Part shown: in pieces, positions 34,817 to 43,914 of the stretch
Layout of the letters: each line of letters opens with the position of its first letter
Numbering within the stretch: position 1 is the first letter of the stretch
Assembly: GCF_029633865.1 (NCBI RefSeq)
Contig: NC_079216.1
Location: 19,809,019-19,873,018 of the forward strand
Source: Lampris incognitus
Taxonomy: Eukaryota; Chordata; Actinopteri; Lampriformes; Lampridae
Direction: 5' to 3'
DNA length: 64,000 nucleotides
Notes under the pieces: generated by a model
What the model was told of the DNA's origin: nothing
What the model saw: the letters and a program-made list of their open reading frames with translations, nothing else
Databases searched by the model: none
Position numbers and translations under genes: made by a program

Positions 34817-37800
34817 ATGGAGCCGGTTGTGCTGAATACCGATGTGAGGCAGGTGAGACTCACCCGAAAAGCAGACTAACCAAACAACAAAAGGTTGTTT
34901 TGCTTGTTTTTTTTGTTGGTATCTTTCTATAAAAATTTATAAATTGATCAGTCACAGCATGAAGATTTGGGAAGAGTAATAGAAGCTAGGTTAAGAGGAG
35001 AGATGATGATCAGCGAGCAGCAGTATGGTTTCATGCCACGAAAGAGCGCCACAGATGTGATGTTTGCTTTGAGAGTGTTGATGGAGAAGTATAGAGAAGG
35101 CCAGAAGGAGTTACATTGTGTCTTTGTAGATTTAGAGAAAGCATACGACAGGGTGCCGATAGAGGAGGTGCGGTATTGCATGAGGAAGTGGGGAGTGGCA
35201 GAGAAGTATGTAGGTGTGGTGCAGGATATGTATGAGGGCAGTGTGACTGGTGAGGTGTGCGGTAGGAGTGACAGATGGGTTCAAGGTGGAGGTGGGATTA
35301 CGTCAAGGATCAGCTCTGAGCCCTTGTATGCACTGGTGATGGACAGGTTGATGGACGAGATCAGGCAGTAGTGTCCGTGGACGATGATGTTTGCGAATGA
35401 CATTGTGATCTGTAGCGAGAGTAGGGTGCAGGTTAAGGAGAGGTGGAGGTATGCACTGGAGAGAAGAGGAATGAAAGTCAGTAGGAGCAAGACGAAATAC
35501 CTATGTGTGAATGAAAGGGAGGGCAGTGGAATGGTGAGGATGCAAGAAGTAGAGGTGATGAAGGCATATGGGTTTAAATACTAGGGGTCGACTGTCCAAA
35601 GTAACGGGGAGTGCAGAACAGAGGTGAAGAAGAGAGTGCAGGCAGGGTGTACTGGGTGGAGAAGAGTGTCAGGAGTGATTTGCGACAGAAGGATACCAGA
35701 AAGAGTTAAAGGGAAGGTTTACAAGATGGTAGTGAGACCAGCTATGTTATATGGTTTGGAGACAGTGGCACTGACGAAAAGACAGGAGGCAGAGCTGGAG
35801 GTGGCAGAGCTGAAGATGCTAAGATTTTCACTGGGAATTTAGAGAGACTGCTCAGGTTGGACGGTTTGGAGACAAAGCAAGAGAGGCAAGATTGAGATGG
35901 CTTGGACATGTGTGGAGGAGAGTTGCTGGGTATATTGGGAGAAGGATGCTGAATATGGAGCTGCCAGGCAAGAGGAAAAGAAGAAGGCCAAAGAGGAGGT
36001 TTATGGATGTGGTGAGGGAGGACACGGAGGTGGCTGGTGTGACAGAGGAAGATGCAGAGGACAGGAAGAAACGGAAATGGATGATCCGCTGTGGCGACCC
36101 CTAACGGGAGCAGCCAATAGTAATAGTAGTAGTAGTAGTAGTAGTAGTTTTGTTGGTATCTTTGTATTTCCACTGCAGCGCGACGCAGACCGCTCCGTGG
36201 TTGTTGCTGTAAGTTCGCACGCCATCTTTGAGTCAGTCACTGTGGATGAACCGACTGAAGACGTTTATGGAGAAGGAGTTTGCTTCCCATTTATGCAGGT
36301 GAGCCACTGTGCGTTTGTGTATTTTTAAAAATAATGACTCCAAATTGGGCACACGACACCAAAATGTACAAACCCCAATTCCAATGAAGTTGGGACGTTG
36401 TGTAAAATGTAAATAAAAACAGAATACAATGATTGGCAAATCCTTTTCGACCTATATTCAATATAATACACTAAAAAGACAAGATATTTAATGTTCAAAC
36501 TGATAAACTTTGTTTTTTTGCAAATATTCACTCATTTTGAATTTGATGCCTGCAACACGTTCCAATGAAGCTGGGACAGGGGCATGTTTACCACTGTGTT
36601 ACATCACCTTTCCTTTTAACAACACTCAATAAGCGTTTGGGAACTGAGGACACTAATTGTTGAAGCTTTGTGGGTGGAATTCTTTCCCATTCTTGCTTGA
36701 TGTACAACTTCAGTTGCTCAACAGTCCGGGGTCTCCGTTGTCGTATTTTGCGCTTCATAATGCGCCACACATTTTCAATGGGAGACAGGTCTGGACTGCG
36801 GGCAGGCCAGTCTAGTACCCGCACTCTTTTACTACGAAGCCACGCTGTTGCAACACGTGCAGAATGTGGCTTGGCATTGTCTTGCTGAAATAAGCAGGGA
36901 TGTCCCTGAAAAAGACGTCGCTTGGATGGCAGCATATGTTGCTCCAAAACCTGTATGTACCTTTCAGCATTAATGGTGCCTTCACAGATGTGCACGTTAC
37001 CCATGATGCCATGGGCACTAACACACCCCCATACCATCACAGATGCTGGCTTTTGAACTTTGCACTGATAACAATCTGGATGGTCCTTTTCCTCTTTAGC
37101 CCGGAGGACACGACGTCCATGATTTCCAAAAACAATTTGAAATGTGGACTCGTCAGACCACAGCACACTTTTCCACTTTGCGTCAGTCCATCTCAGATGA
37201 GCTCGGGCCCAGAGAAGCCGGCGGTGTTTCTGGGTGTGGTTGATATATGGCTTCCGCTTTGCATGGGAGAGTTTTAACTTGCACTTGTAGATGTAGCGAC
37301 GAACTGTGTTAACTGACAGTGGTTTTCCCAAGTGTTCCTGAGCCCACGTGGTAATATCCTTTACAGAATGATGTCGGTTTTTAATGCAGTGCCACCTGAG
37401 GGGTCGAAGGTCACGGGCATTCAATGTTGGTTTTCGGCCTTGCCGCTTACGTGCAGAGATTTCTCTGAATCTTTTGATGATATTATGGACTGCAGATGAT
37501 GAAATCCCTAAATTCCTTGCAGTTGTACGTTGAGAAACATTGTTCTTAAACTGTTGGACTATTTGCTCACACGGTTGTTCACAAAGTGGTGAACCTCGCC
37601 CCATCCTTGCTTGTGAACGACTGAGCCTTTCGGGGATGCTCCTTTTATACCCAATCATGACACTCGCCTGTTTCCAATTAAGCTGTTCACCTGTGGAATG
37701 TTCCAAACAGGTGGTTTTTGAGCATTCCTCAACTTTCCCAGTCTTTTGTTGAACCTGTCCCAGCTTCTTTGGAACGTGTTGCAGGCATCAAATTCAAAAT

Positions 37801-40800
37801 GTGTGAATATTTGCAAAAAAAATAAAGTTTATCAGTTTGAACATTAAATATCTCTTGTCTTTGTAGTGTCTTCTTCTCCTTTCGGCTTGTTCCCTGTTTC
37901 CCAGGGGTCGCCACAGCGGAATCGACAGTTTCCATCGGTAACCTGTGAGGGCACAACACTGATGGCGGTCTTGTCAATCTGCATAATGATCTGGCAAAAT
38001 TTTACGTCGGATGCCCTACCTGACACAACCACTAACCCTATGGACAGGGGCACAGGTATAACGCTGGATGCCATCCCAGTATTCATGGACCTCCGCTTAG
38101 TAATGGGCTTAAATTCAGCGGGTTGTCTCGTCTGATCTGAGGTCATAGTCCAATCATGGATGGCGTGCGTGCGAGGCTGGCAGGCTGACGCACAGCTCAC
38201 GGCAGCTGCCTTTGCTCTTTGCGTGCCTCGGAGACATCGACAGCAGCTCTCTCAGCGCTCACGGATACCCCGACCCACACGCGTAACGCGGTCAGCGGTG
38301 AAGGACAGTCCAAGACCATCGCATCCACCGGCTGCCGTGCCCGACTCATGCGGGACATGGCGAAGGTGCACGCACCTGTAGTGTGTGTGGGAGAACCGAG
38401 CATAGAGGGAAGGCTGCGCTGAAACCGGAACAGTCTTCACTTGTGGGAGACGAAAGCGCGGAAGCTTGCGACACCCCAGCCGCGGGTGGAAGAGGTTACC
38501 CTCTCCTTCCCGATTGATGGCAAAGCGACGCTCAGACAGGAGTGGCCTCTACCGGGGCCGCAAAGTGCGTTCGAAGTGTCGATGATTAATATGTCCTGCA
38601 ATTCACATTAGTACTCGCAGCTGGCTGCGTTCTTCATCTTGTCTTTGTAGTGTATTCAATTGAATATAGGTCGGAAAGGATTTGCAAATCATTGTTTTCT
38701 GTTTTTATTCACGTTTTACACAACGTCCCAACTTCATTGGAATTGGAGTTTGTATATTTGCAAAATGGATGTAGTTGTTAATAGAGTAGTTGTAGCAGTT
38801 GATGGAGTAATAATGATGATAATGGGAGTTTTTGCTGCAAATGTGCTTCGATCAGATGGTATTGCACAATAACAGACAGGCTGTACGTCATTGTTCTGCA
38901 GCTGTTGTTATACTGACTGAGATGTGTGTCTTTTTGTCTCTCATCTCTCCTCAGGCATTACAGAGAGTCAACGAGAGGCTGTTGGAGAGAGATCCAGAGG
39001 AAACGTTGCTGTTTGATGTCATCCTGCTTTGTAAAGACAGCGAAGAGCGTCGCGCCCGCGTCATAGCCAGCACCAAACATTACGGTCCCTCAGCCTTTTG
39101 CAGACAAATACTTTTCAAATACTGAATAGAAACTTGACACTACATCTGAATGAGCTTTGGGTCCTCTGGCCTTTTGAAACCTGTTCCAGCACCATTGTAT
39201 TATTCCAGAGTAAAACTCTATCTCCATTTGCCAGTGTGTGTTACATCTGACACCTGAAATATGTATCCACATAGGTCTTTCTGATGACTAAGTGAAAAAT
39301 TAATTAAATGCACCTCCACTATTATTTTAATAATGGGCAAAGCAATGAATTGCAGATTGGCTGGTCACCAGCTGCTTGCTGGCAAGCTTTGGCTGTGGCT
39401 AGTAAGTTGGTCTACGCCACCACCCACTTTGTCTGATTGTTGTTGTTGTTTTGTTTTGTTGCTGGTTATTACCATTTATTGCATTTTCTTTTCTAGTTGA
39501 TTGATAGAAATTAATAATATAACTGGTGAATATGGGTTGGTTCCTGCCATCACTACAGATTTATTTAGTAGGTGGTGTTTTATGTCTTGTTTCTTTTTAT
39601 TCACAGTTCTTTTCTTACCCTGTTGTTTCTCCTGATTTTTTATAATTTTTTTTTCATTTGGTACTGCAGTGGCTTTGTTTCTACACAGGGATCATTAAAG
39701 ATTCACCCAGTCCAGGTTCATGAAGTTTAATCCAGTCTGATCCATATCTGTCTGATGTCTTGTTTCTGGGACGCTCATCACAGGTCTGGAAATCAGCAGG
39801 TTCTGTTTCTGTAGTGAGGAGGACTCCATGGAGATTTTACTGTCAAATAAGGTCCAGCTTTTCCTGTCGACAGACAAAACTGAGGTCTCGAAGGCCTTAG
39901 AAAGAGGTACGACTGTGTCATCAGTGTATTCATGACTTGGAGTTTCTGTTTTCTTTATTTCTTTATTTATTTTCCTTGTTACTGAACACTTAACGTGAGG
40001 AATCCGCTCTTAAATCAGTTGTTAGGAATAGTCAGGGCTAACTCGGATAAATATTCCGTACCTAAGTAATCCAGTTTAGGGTCGGGCTGGAGTCTGTCTC
40101 ATCAGGCAGAGGGGTTGAAGGCAGGGAGACACAATGCACAGGTCAGCAGTTCATCCACAGGACGTACAGTCACACTTAGGGGAATTCGGAGACTCCAGTT
40201 CAGCTAACATGCATCTTTTTGTGCTGTGTGAGGAAACCCACGCAAACACACAGTGAACATACAAACTCCACACGTATGGGCTGAACCTCACACACTCTTA
40301 ACTATGAGGCGACAGTGTTGACCACAATGCTGCCCTGGATAAATGCATATTCAACAAACACAAAACTAAATAAGGTAACATTATAAATACTTCTTCATGT
40401 CTTGTAACCTCGAACAGGCGTGGCAGCTGCGATGCTGTACCAGCAGACAGAGCAACAGTCCTCAGAGCAACTCAAGCTGCTGTTCTCAGGAGACATAATC
40501 GGCCCTCCTTCTGACTCCAATCCCAGCCAGGTGAGTTTTAGTGGACCTTTCGCTCCACGACTTTAGGCACGCTGCAGCCGAGGTACTGTACAGTACGCTG
40601 AGTGCAAGAGATATTCTGCTGTTGTTACTTGGGCTACAACTAATGATCCTGTTCTTGTTGAGTTATCAGTGAATCTATTTACCTAGGTAAAGGAGTCATT
40701 TCCAATATAAATAAACTTTTTCAACTGGGTAGTCGTACTTAGTAAACCTCAGTTTTACCATGGAATACATCATACTAACTAGTTTCTATTTAAGAAGTCC

Positions 40801-41195
40801 GGATCCAAATGTATTTGATTTGATTTGATTTGACTTTTTATTTTGAGTATGTAAAAAAAACAAAAAAAACAAGAACAGATGAAAAAAAACAATAAAACAA
40901 TGAAATAAACAATAACCTATACAGCAAACTCATAAACAACACAAATTAAATATTACATGTTCAAAAAGGGCATGGTGGCGCAGTGGTTAGCACAGTCGCC
41001 TCACAGCAAGAAGGTCCTGGGTTCGAGCCCCGGGGTAGTCCAACCTTGGGGGTCGTCCCGGGTCTCCCTCTGTGTGGAGTTGGCATGTTCTCCCTGTGTC
41101 TGTGTGGGTTTCCTCCGGGGGCTCCGGTTTCCCCCCACAATCCAAAGACATGTAGGTCAGGTGAATCTGCCGCACTAAATTGTCCCTAGGTGTGA

Positions 41196-41262
<67 letters not shown>

Positions 41263-43780
41263 CTCTGTGATGGACTGGTGGCCTGTCCAGGGTGTCTCCC
41301 CGCCTGCCGCCCAATGACTGCTGGGATAGGCTCCAGCATCCCTGCGATCCTGAGAGCAGGATAAGTGGTTTGGATGGATGGATGTTCAAAAAGGAGTAAG
41401 AGGGATTATACACTTATTTATTCCTCCCCCTTCTCCACTACTCATCAGTTAACTCATAATCTTTATCTTGTATACAATTTATAAACAATTATCCCAATTC
41501 GATGTATAACCCAAATATCATCCAGTGTCAATAATATTAAACTTAAAAGTTATCACAACACTTCATCACCCCTATACCTCTTAAAAAAAAAAATTTGTAC
41601 ATCATTTGAACTGAATAATGTGTGTACTTTGCTTGGGTGCCACAGCCAAACCATTCTGTAAAATTCACCCCACACATCCAAATACACACACTCTTCAGAA
41701 GTTGTGCCAACAGTTTCTTTAAATTAAAATTATAACCCCTCTCTTTCTCGAAGAATATTTTTCTTTTTTGCAGTATACACAATTGATGTAGGTTGCTTTT
41801 GTAGGTACCCCATACCGCCACGCAGTAATTCAGACATGGCAATACAAGTGAACAATATAGTGTGTAATATGCTTTATGATCGGGTATTATTGCACTGCAA
41901 CTGTCCCCAGTGACATTCAGGCTACACACTAGCATGCAGACCTACCATACTGTTGTGGCAGGCCTGTACGGTAGAAATACCTGGTTTTTATGGCAAAATG
42001 GGAGCCACACAGTAGCCACCTAAACATCTGCATTATGACTTTCTGTACTGGGTATTTAACATGGTTTTTAATGGTGCCAGTAATATTTGTTTTGCCTTTT
42101 TTGAGGGAATTGTTTGTTCATCTGTCTGTGTTGTTGATTTTATTTTACATGCTGTTTGTTGCTTTTGTCATGAAAATTGTCACATAAATGATAAAATATT
42201 ATGCCGCTGGCCACATATGTATATTACTACCAAATGAAGTTTTTGTCTAGTTGTTGCTATTTAAATTTGCATATAGGTCTTGCCCAGGATTTCCATTCTT
42301 TGTACTATCTCCATCCCTGTTTAAACCATATGTAATGTATTCCTCAAAAAAAAGAAAAGATCTTATCATAATAAAATGGACAGTGACTTACAAAGTCGGT
42401 GTACAAACAGGCAACATGTTCTTAAAGGGAAAATTCTCTGACTTTCAACGTTATCTCTGTACATTTACATATATTTATTTCATTTCAGGCATTGTAGGAC
42501 TGGGCAATAAGTCATTATTATCATTTATTGTCTTTCAATGGTACTGTATCAGGCTACAATTCACATATTGTCATATTGTGATACAAAGTATTGTTTTAAT
42601 TAACAGTAACAATATTACCTAAAATATTACACAATATGAGGTCCAAAATATTTTAGGGAGTGTTATTCGAAAACTAGTTTTGGTCTGATGTCATACTTTA
42701 CCCCAAATGCTTCACAATAGAGAAGTCATAGATATGTAAAATTATGTACACAGTATGTACATAATTTTACATAGCTATGACTTCTCTATTGTGCTGGCTG
42801 GGTAGTTTATGGATGGTTACTACTACCCAAAGTAAGTATAGCCTGCTCATTCCTGCAGGTTGAACCAGGAAGTAGATCAGAAATATGATATACCAGGGTC
42901 CGCGGTGGTGTAGCGGTCTAAGCATCGGCTTTGTGTCGATGCAGTTGCCCACTGAGGACTGGGGTTCGCGCTCCAATCTCATCAGAGCCGACTATGGCCG
43001 GACTCGGTGAAGCAGCAATAATTGGCAACGCCGTCTTCGGGAGGGGGGTGGAGTCGGCTTGTGTTCGTCACATGAATGCGTCTCTGTGTGTGGGAAAAAG
43101 TAGTGGCTCGGCCTGGATTCGCCTTGTCACGGAAGTGGCGAGGCGTCTCCTTCGAGACTGCCGGCCGGAGAGATGCAGTTGGCGAACGCATACAGTATGA
43201 GGGTGGGTGTTTGAATTAAAATAGGGATCGATTGGCCACTACATTGGGAGAAAAAGGGAAAAATCAGAAATAAATTTTAAAAAAAAGATATACCATTGAT
43301 ATAATTCGTATTGGTATAATTGATATGTGTCAGCCCTGATGGCCTGGAGGCCTGTCCAGGGTGTCTCCCTGCCTGCCGCCCAGTGACTGCTGGGATAGGC
43401 TCCGGCATCCCGCGACCCGACTTTGGATAATGGAATGGATTGATGTACACATATACTATATACGTATATACACACACATATATATTGACTGCTCTCTCTT
43501 ATAGGACTCAGTTCGGGAGTTTGTCCATCTACTGGGTGAGATGAGGAGCAAGTTTGGCGTGTATAACAGCCCTCTCAACACCGGCTTGTTAACGGTGTGG
43601 GGATCCAGGGATACATGCGCTGGGGCCCTGAAGACACTGCGGGCCTGGGGCCTTGCCGTGGACGAGGCCTACTCCCTAGCTGGAGCCCCCCGGGGCCCCA
43701 TCATCTCCCTGCTCAAACCTCATGTCATATTCACTGATGACCTGTATGCAAGCAGCCCAGCTTCCATCCAAGAGGAGTGA
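34817..43780 (+). CDS. cytosolic 5'-nucleotidase 1-like protein, short and apparently catalytically impaired
   Basis: Six exons: 34817-34852, 36179-36298, 38955-39084, 39784-39906, 40418-40530, 43505-43780. They total 798 nt, 265 residues, starting [12 protein letters not shown] and ending TGA at 43778-43780; all splice sites are GT/AG and all phases fit. Recognisable NT5C1A/B (cN-I, AMP 5'-nucleotidase) strings are [33 protein letters not shown] and [11 protein letters not shown]5C1A is about 370 residues. Here the segment before FPF and about 29 residues after the catalytic motif are absent, and the DGDAV motif aligns with SGDII, so the nucleophile Asp is replaced by Ser. Open frames and good splice sites argue against a pseudogene. 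Function may be regulatory or non-catalytic; that is inference. Donor GTCCCT of exon 3 is weak. A missed exon in the 3-kb last intron is the main alternative. Confidence 0.8.
34927..36147 (+). mobile_element. RTE-type LINE fragment, copy L2, in intron 1 of the nucleotidase-like gene
   Basis: Flanked by exact 16-bp direct repeats TTTTGTTGGTATCTTT at 34911-34926 and 36148-36163. It is 5' truncated, with RT strings such as [19 protein letters not shown] and [12 protein letters not shown], a FANDI box (AAT at 35396-35398), the same 32-bp deletion as L1 (near 35837) and a (TAG)n tail. It has further stops and internal deletions of its own. Confidence 0.92.
36588..37601 (-). CDS. Tc1-type transposase, open reading frame intact
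   Basis: The open frame runs from 37706, but by family comparison the start is [14 protein letters not shown] at 37601, giving 337 residues. It has an N-terminal helix-turn-helix ([20 protein letters not shown]), a basic GRKP linker, [14 protein letters not shown] with the first Asp, FQQDNAKPH with the second and [11 protein letters not shown] with the Glu, spaced DD34E. It ends KRKGDVTQW. No stop or frameshift is seen, unlike the other three Tc1 copies here. It would cut and paste DNA at TA sites if expressed; activity is not shown by sequence alone. Confidence 0.9.
   Translation of the reverse strand, partial: GRGSPLCEQPCEQIVQQFKNNVSQRTTARNLGISSSAVHNIIKRFREISARKRQGRKPTLNARDLRPLRWHCIKNRHHSVKDITTWAQEHLGKPLSVNTVRRYIYKCKLKLSHAKRKPYINHTQKHRRLLWARAHLRWTDAKWKSVLWSDESTFQIVFGNHGRRVLRAKEEKDHPDCYQCKVQKPASVMVWGCVSAHGIMGNVHICEGTINAERYIQVLEQHMLPSKRRLFQGHPCLFQQDNAKPHSARVATAWLRSKRVRVLDWPARSPDLSPIENVWRIMKRKIRQRRPRTVEQLKLYIKQEWERIPPTKLQQLVSSVPKRLLSVVKRKGDVTQW
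38090..38144 (-). pseudogene. 28S rRNA 5' end (55 bases), retrocopied
   Basis: Minus-strand GACCTCAGATCAGACGAGAC, then ACCCGCTGAATTTAAGC and TTACTAAGCGGAGG match the universally conserved start of 28S. After GGAGG the sequence leaves rRNA abruptly (TCCATGAATACTGGGATGGC). Confidence 0.92.
38145..38522 (-). other. ITS2 spacer, retrocopied
   Basis: GC-rich 378 bases lying between the 5.8S 3' end and the 28S 5' end in the expected order. Identity as ITS2 comes from position. Its presence shows that the template was unprocessed pre-rRNA or rDNA. Confidence 0.85.
38523..38636 (-). pseudogene. 5.8S rRNA 3' portion (retrocopied)
   Basis: Minus-strand sequence starts at the conserved GATGAAGAACGCAGC, includes GTGAATTGCAGGACA, CATCGACACTTCGAACGCAC and ends at GTCTGAGCGTCGCTT, the normal 5.8S 3' end. 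The first 35-40 bases of 5.8S are missing (5' truncation). A few substitutions (for example GAGTACTAATGTG) indicate decay. Confidence 0.9.
40813..41935 (-). mobile_element. Rex1/CR1-like LINE fragment interrupted by a SINE
   Basis: Minus-strand frame 41543-41935 has [18 protein letters not shown] and LQKRKIFF, the C-terminal region of CR1/Rex1-type reverse transcriptases. The 3' UTR continues to ACATACTCAAAATAAAAAGT and ends in an (AATCA)n tail at about 40815-40840. The family C SINE at 40970-41381 sits inside this UTR. In intron 5 of the nucleotidase-like gene. Confidence 0.75.
40970..41381 (+). mobile_element. SINE family C, full-length copy with 13-bp target duplication
   Basis: Exact ATGTTCAAAAAGG at 40957-40969 and 41382-41394. 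tRNA-like head GTGGCGCAGTGGTTAGCACA and GGGTTCGAGCCCC (A and B boxes), the conserved GTGTGGGTTTCCTCC body, a 60-base (TG)n tract and a GGATGGATGG tail. It is the best reference copy of this family in the window. Confidence 0.9.
42713..42793. repeat. near-perfect 39-bp-arm palindrome
   Basis: Arms 42713-42751 and 42755-42793 are complementary at 37 of 39 positions around a 3-base loop. They start CACAATAGAGAAGTCATAG. It lies in intron 5 of the nucleotidase-like gene. It is not obviously a known transposon. Confidence 0.85.
42896..43272 (+). mobile_element. tRNA-derived SINE, family B
   Basis: Head GGTGGTGTAGCGGTCTAAGC (A box) and GGGTTCGCGCTCC (B box). The body differs from family A (GAGCCGACTATGGCCGGACT, AAGCAGCAATAATTGGC) but the tail ATTGGCCACTACATTGGGAG plus AAAAAGGG resembles the family A tail. 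The two may share a partner LINE. Confidence 0.82.
43325..43442 (+). mobile_element. SINE family C, 5'-truncated copy
   Basis: CTGGAGGCCTGTCCAGGGTG to GGATAATGGAATGGATTGAT; about 60 bases before the last exon of the nucleotidase-like gene. Confidence 0.78.
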
Positions 43781-43906
43781 TGTCATGTTTTGTTTTGTTT
43801 TTTAATTTGTCTGGTTTTCTGTTACTTGAATTGCCTGCATGCGCACACAAGTAGTCTGTTGCTGGGTCAAAAAGCCAAATATTAGACAGAAATCCAAAAC
43901 AATGTA

Positions 43907-43912
43907 AATAAA
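43907..43912 (+). terminator. candidate poly(A) signal of the nucleotidase-like gene
   Basis: AATAAA 127 bases after the TGA stop codon at 43778-43780, in otherwise unique sequence. It is the first canonical hexamer downstream, consistent with a short 3' UTR. Confidence 0.5.
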
Positions 43913-43914
43913 TG

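Larger units (their letters stand above)
37870..38636 (-). mobile_element. retrotransposed chimera: 5.8S rRNA - ITS2 - 28S start fused to a LINE-like tail
   Basis: Exact 17-bp target duplication TCTTGTCTTTGTAGTGT at 37853-37869 and 38637-38653. Read on the minus strand the insert begins with 5.8S sequence (TGAAGAACGCAGCCAGCTGC), continues through ITS2 into the first 55 bases of 28S (GACCTCAGATCAGACGAGAC...), then switches to a 220-base segment ending with CCGCTGTGGCGACCCCT and an AAGGAGAAGAAG tail. The 17-mer is identical to the 3' end of the RTE LINEs L1 and L2, which points to LINE-mediated insertion (inference). It is not a functional rRNA gene. Confidence 0.9.
36369..38752 (-). mobile_element. 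Tc1/mariner element C with long inverted repeats and an inserted rDNA chimera
   Basis: Flanked by TA at 36367-36368 and 38753-38754. The inverted repeats start CAAACCCCAATTCCAATGAA on the left (CAAACTCC on the right) and run about 210 bp. The right repeat is split by a 767-bp insertion plus 17-bp duplication; without it the element would be about 1600 bp, the usual Tc1 size. It contains an uninterrupted transposase frame and fills nearly all of intron 2 of the nucleotidase-like gene. Confidence 0.93.
39085..43504. other. introns 3-5 of the nucleotidase-like gene: no extra exon seen
   Basis: Introns 39085-39783, 39907-40417 and 40531-43504 were read for a missing exon encoding the lost catalytic and cap segments. 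Only the LINE, two SINE families and the palindrome were found. 41940-42700 is AT-rich and empty. Confidence 0.5.

Noticed and set aside
38090-38636. Functional rRNA genes
   Set aside because: 5.8S is 5'-truncated, 28S is only 55 bases, and the piece has retrotransposition flanks; it is a retrocopy.
42896-42980. Possible tRNA genes (good A and B boxes) at SINE heads throughout the window
   Set aside because: The boxes belong to SINE heads; acceptor stems do not pair and each is followed by a SINE body, so no functional tRNA is called.
34817-43780. Calling the nucleotidase-like gene a pseudogene
   Set aside because: All six exons are open, phases agree and splice sites are canonical in dinucleotide; loss of the catalytic residue alone does not make it a pseudogene.
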